From Acidisphaera sp035272265 (GTDB taxonomy: Bacteria; Pseudomonadota; Alphaproteobacteria; Acetobacterales; Acetobacteraceae), in assembly GCA_035272265.1 (NCBI GenBank), contig DATEQV010000512.1, positions 1 through 15,531 of the forward strand: a DNA stretch of 15,531 nt, read 5' to 3'. The notes under the pieces were generated by a model. That model saw nothing but the letters and a program-made list of their open reading frames with translations. It made no database searches and had not been told where the DNA came from. Positions 13,064-15,531 of this stretch are shown piece by piece. The translations under genes were made by a program, and so were the position numbers. Each line of letters opens with the position of its first letter. The first letter of the stretch is position 1.

Positions 13064-15119
13064 CGCCGCTTGCCAGCATCGCGCCGCCTCCCACCTCGAC
13101 CGCCGTGTTCTTCGGATCCCCGAGCGCCCTGCGCGTGTCGATGAAGCCATACACGACCGTCACCAGAAGGACGAGCACGAACAACGCGCCGAGTGTCGCA
13201 TCCACGTAGTCGTTGAAGATGATCTGGCTCATCACGCCCGGCGAGGTCGCCGGCGCCAGCACCTGCCCCGCCGCGAGCGCGTCGGAGAACTTCGCGGCGT
13301 GGCTGAGGAAGCCCACCGCGACGTTGCCGCTGAACACCTTCTCCAGCCCCGCGGTCATCGTGGTGCACACCAGCCACACCGTCGGCACCACCGTCACCCA
13401 CGCGTAGCGCTGCCGCTTCATCTTGCACAGCACCACGGTGCAGAAGGTCAGCGCGATCGCCGCCAGCATCTGGTTGCTGGTGCCGAACAGCGGCCACAGC
13501 GTCCAGATGCCGCCATACGGGTCGATGACGCCCTGGTACAGGATGTAGCCCCACAGCACGCAGGCCAGCGCCGAGCCGACGATGTTGTTGGCCCAGGACT
13601 CCGTGTTGCGGAACGCCGGCACCGCGTGGCCGACGAGGTCCTGGATCATGAACCGCAAGACTCGCGTCCCGGCATCCACCGTCGTCAGGATGAACAGCGC
13701 CTCGAACATGATGATGAAGTGGTACCAGATGCCCATCATCACGGTGCCGCCGAGGAAGCTCGACAGGATCGTCGCCATGCCGACCGCCAATGTCGGCGCG
13801 CCGCCGGTGCGCGACAGGATCGTCGTCTCGCCCACGTCACGCGCGATCTGCGTCAGCATGTCCGGCGTGACGGCGAAGCCCCACGAGCTGATCACCTGTG
13901 CCGCGTGCGCGGCGTCGGGGCCGATCAGGCCGGCCGAGCTGTTCATCGCGAAATAGACGCCGGGATGGAGCACGGTCGCGCCGATCATCGCCATGATCGC
14001 CACCAGGCTTTCCATCAGCATGCCGCCGTAGCCGATGAAGGCGATCTGGCTCTCGTTCTCGATCATCTTCGGCGTGGTGCCCGAGGCGATCAGCGAGTGC
14101 CAGCCGGACACCGAGCCGCAGGCGATGGTGATGAACAGGAACGGGAACAGGCTGCCGGCCCAGACCGGCCCGGTGCCGTCGATGAACTTGGTCAGCGCCG
14201 GCATCTGCAGGTCGGGGCGCACGATGATGATGCCGACCGCGAGCAGCAGGATGGTGCCGACCTTGAGGAAGGTGGACAGATAGTCGCGCGGCGCCAGCAG
14301 CAGCCAGACCGGCAGCACGGAGGCGACGAACCCGTAGCCGATGATCATCAGCGCGAGCGTCGTGCCGGGATAGGTGAACATCGGCGCCAGCGTCGCGGAC
14401 TCCGATACCGTGCGCCCGAAGATCAGCGCGAGCAGCAGCAGCACCGCGCCGATGGCGGACATCTCGCCGATCTTTCCGGGCCGGATGAAGCGGCTGTAGA
14501 CGCCCATGACCAGCGCGATCGGGATCGTGCAGAAGACGGTGAACGAGCCCCACGGGCTGCCCTTCAGCGCGTTGACCACCACCAGCGCCAGGACGGCGAG
14601 GACGATGACGCAGATCAGCAGCACGCCGATGCCGGCGACTGTGCCGGCGAGCGGGCCCATCTCGGAGCGGATCATGTCGCCGAGCGACTTGCCGTCCCGC
14701 CGTGTCGACAGGAACAGCACCGTCATGTCCTGCACCGCACCCGCGAACACCACGCCCGCCAGGATCCACAGCGTGCCGGGCAGGTAGCCCATCTGGGCGG
14801 CGAGCACCGGGCCCACCAGCGGCCCGGCGCCGGCGATGGCGGCGAAGTGGTGGCCGAACAGCACGTATTTGTTGGTCGGCACGTAATCGAGGCCGTCGTT
14901 GTGCCGGTAGGCGGGCGTGGCCCGCTTGGGATCGACGCCGAACACCGTCCCGGCGATCCACAGCCCGTAGAAGCGGTAGGCGATGAAATAGATGCAGATG
15001 GCCGCGATCACCAGCCACGCGGCGTTGACCGTCTCCCCGTGGAACAGCGCAAACATGGCAAAGGCGACTGCGCCGAGGATGGACACCGCGGCCCAGACCA
15101 GTTTCGCCTGCAAGGTCAT
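13056..15119 (-). CDS. cstA: Carbon-starvation protein A, pyruvate/peptide transporter, 687 aa
   Basis: An inner-membrane transporter with many hydrophobic spans along its length. The CstA signature is strong: GVDPKRATPAYRHNDGLDYVPTNKYVLFGHHFAAIAGAGPLVGPVLAAQMGYLPG over about residues 61-117, ACGSVSGWHSLIASGTTPKM, and the C-terminal WPLFGTSNQMLAAIAL. In Escherichia coli the CstA and BtsT members take up pyruvate, and CstA also peptides. Length is close to the E. coli protein, about 700 aa. ATG 15119 follows GGGAGGG. An FNR/FixK box sits 93 nt upstream, and ybdD overlaps the 3' end. A long antisense open frame over this gene is a GC artefact. Confidence 0.96.
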   Translation of the reverse strand: MTLQAKLVWAAVSILGAVAFAMFALFHGETVNAAWLVIAAICIYFIAYRFYGLWIAGTVFGVDPKRATPAYRHNDGLDYVPTNKYVLFGHHFAAIAGAGPLVGPVLAAQMGYLPGTLWILAGVVFAGAVQDMTVLFLSTRRDGKSLGDMIRSEMGPLAGTVAGIGVLLICVIVLAVLALVVVNALKGSPWGSFTVFCTIPIALVMGVYSRFIRPGKIGEMSAIGAVLLLLALIFGRTVSESATLAPMFTYPGTTLALMIIGYGFVASVLPVWLLLAPRDYLSTFLKVGTILLLAVGIIIVRPDLQMPALTKFIDGTGPVWAGSLFPFLFITIACGSVSGWHSLIASGTTPKMIENESQIAFIGYGGMLMESLVAIMAMIGATVLHPGVYFAMNSSAGLIGPDAAHAAQVISSWGFAVTPDMLTQIARDVGETTILSRTGGAPTLAVGMATILSSFLGGTVMMGIWYHFIIMFEALFILTTVDAGTRVLRFMIQDLVGHAVPAFRNTESWANNIVGSALACVLWGYILYQGVIDPYGGIWTLWPLFGTSNQMLAAIALTFCTVVLCKMKRQRYAWVTVVPTVWLVCTTMTAGLEKVFSGNVAVGFLSHAAKFSDALAAGQVLAPATSPGVMSQIIFNDYVDATLGALFVLVLLVTVVYGFIDTRRALGDPKNTAVEVGGGAMLASGDD

Positions 15120-15211
15120 CGAACCCTCCCGCGCCGCGTTGCCGTCTCCGGGTCTCGCCGCCCGGTGAACACCTTCTAGCGCAGTTCCCCGGAAAGGTTG
15201 AGTCAGCCGCA

Positions 15212-15225
15212 TTGATCTGGATCAA
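15212..15225. promoter_or_regulatory. Perfect FNR/FixK-type box upstream of cstA
   Basis: TTGAT-CTGG-ATCAA matches the FNR/FixK consensus TTGAT-N4-ATCAA at all ten positions, extended to 7-bp arms (ATTGATC/GATCAAT). It lies 93 nt before the cstA ATG. A weak -10 candidate, TAGAAG on the minus strand (15178-15173), is downstream, but it would put the box near -52 rather than the classic -41.5, so activation versus repression cannot be decided. Confidence 0.65.
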
Positions 15226-15531
15226 TCCGCCGGACCGTCCGCCGCGGTCCGGCCGACCGGGACTGTTGCACGAGAGCAACGGCCGGCCGCTCCGGACGAT
15301 TGCGGACCTCGGCTTTGTTGCAACCACGGCCCCAGGCTGGTTCAGTGCGACTCTGAATCCAAGCGCGGGCGTCCGCATGCCGAACAAAATCGCCTCCGCG
15401 CTGTCTGGCATGGGTTGAAACGAGCGCCCCTTGTCTGGCGAGCCAGTGGCGCCCACTTGGCTGCGTTTCTTGGTTCGGCTGACACGGGTCGTTTCTTCGT
15501 CCCGGCCTGACGACCCCAAGGCGCCGCGCGC
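15226..15531. other. Non-coding end region, possible IS terminus near 15311
   Basis: No convincing gene is visible. A short plus-strand frame (15212-15418) and a long minus-strand frame crossing into cstA both look like chance open frames. Starting at 15311, GGCTTTGTTGCAACC resembles the terminal repeats of several insertion-sequence families, notably some IS5-family and IS6-family elements, so the remainder to 15531 may be the outer part of an insertion sequence that continues beyond the window. No second inverted repeat or target duplication is available to prove this. A weak hairpin (GTTGC-N6-GCAAC, 15265-15280) lies just before. Confidence 0.3.

Noticed and set aside
13011..15179. A 722-codon plus-strand open frame opposite cstA
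   Set aside because: It is rich in His, Arg, Gln and Asp in a pattern expected from the antisense of GC-rich coding DNA, and cstA on the other strand is unmistakable.
13837..15519. A 560-codon minus-strand open frame at the window end
   Set aside because: It overlaps cstA in another frame; most of it is Arg/Gly/Ala-rich shadow sequence. Only the first 75 codons are outside cstA, and they show no recognisable domain.
1..15531. CRISPR array, tRNA or rRNA genes, prophage
   Set aside because: No regularly spaced repeats, no cloverleaf or rRNA-like sequence, and no phage structural or integrase genes were seen on either strand.

Overview
This is a GC-rich window (roughly 70 % by eye) with dense bacterial coding on both strands. 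The gene content suggests an alphaproteobacterium: a DUF1127 protein beside a LysR regulator, a DUF2852 membrane protein, a RaiA/HPF protein fused to a cold-shock domain, Uma2 and HigBA modules, and FNR/FixK-type boxes. I cannot name the genus; Acetobacteraceae or Sphingomonadales would both fit.

Layout. (1) 1-2124: a patatin-like phospholipase cut by the window edge, with a perfect palindrome at its start, then a two-copy DUF1127 gene divergent from a LysR regulator. (2) 2125-2516: a non-coding stretch with a compact cluster of three DnaA-box-like 9-mers. (3) 2517-3912: an unrecognised protein convergent, with overlapping ends, to a glycerophosphodiester phosphodiesterase. (4) 3990-7205, all plus strand: a TetR regulator whose start codon lies in a palindrome, a secreted MORN-like protein, a DUF2852 protein preceded by another palindrome and followed by a strong terminator, a small membrane protein, and a fold-type II PLP enzyme of the Ser/Thr dehydratase type. 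(5) 7229-9658, minus strand: a small four-Cys protein, a HigBA toxin-antitoxin locus whose toxin is frameshifted, and an Uma2 gene overlapping a secreted alpha/beta hydrolase by GTGA. (6) 9711-11834: a two-gene unit of class II aldolase plus iron-type alcohol dehydrogenase. The dehydrogenase is broken by a 138-bp MITE-like element with perfect 16-bp terminal inverted repeats and a CTAG target duplication. (7) 11994-12805: HPF-CSD plus a coupled 80-aa protein. (8) 12848-15119: the cstA-ybdD pair for pyruvate/peptide uptake, with a perfect FNR/FixK box upstream, then a non-coding end that may carry the tip of an insertion sequence.

Themes. A perfect FNR-type box lies upstream of cstA and a similar imperfect one upstream of hpf, suggesting that low oxygen may control carbon-starvation uptake and ribosome hibernation together. 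Two genes look recently inactivated: the alcohol dehydrogenase by the MITE and higB by a 1-bp deletion. Several short palindromes sit on regulator promoters or start codons. I found no CRISPR array, prophage, secretion system or clearly new multi-gene system. The most distinctive objects are the MITE and its exact target duplication, the frameshifted toxin, the DnaA-box-like cluster and the paired FNR-like boxes.
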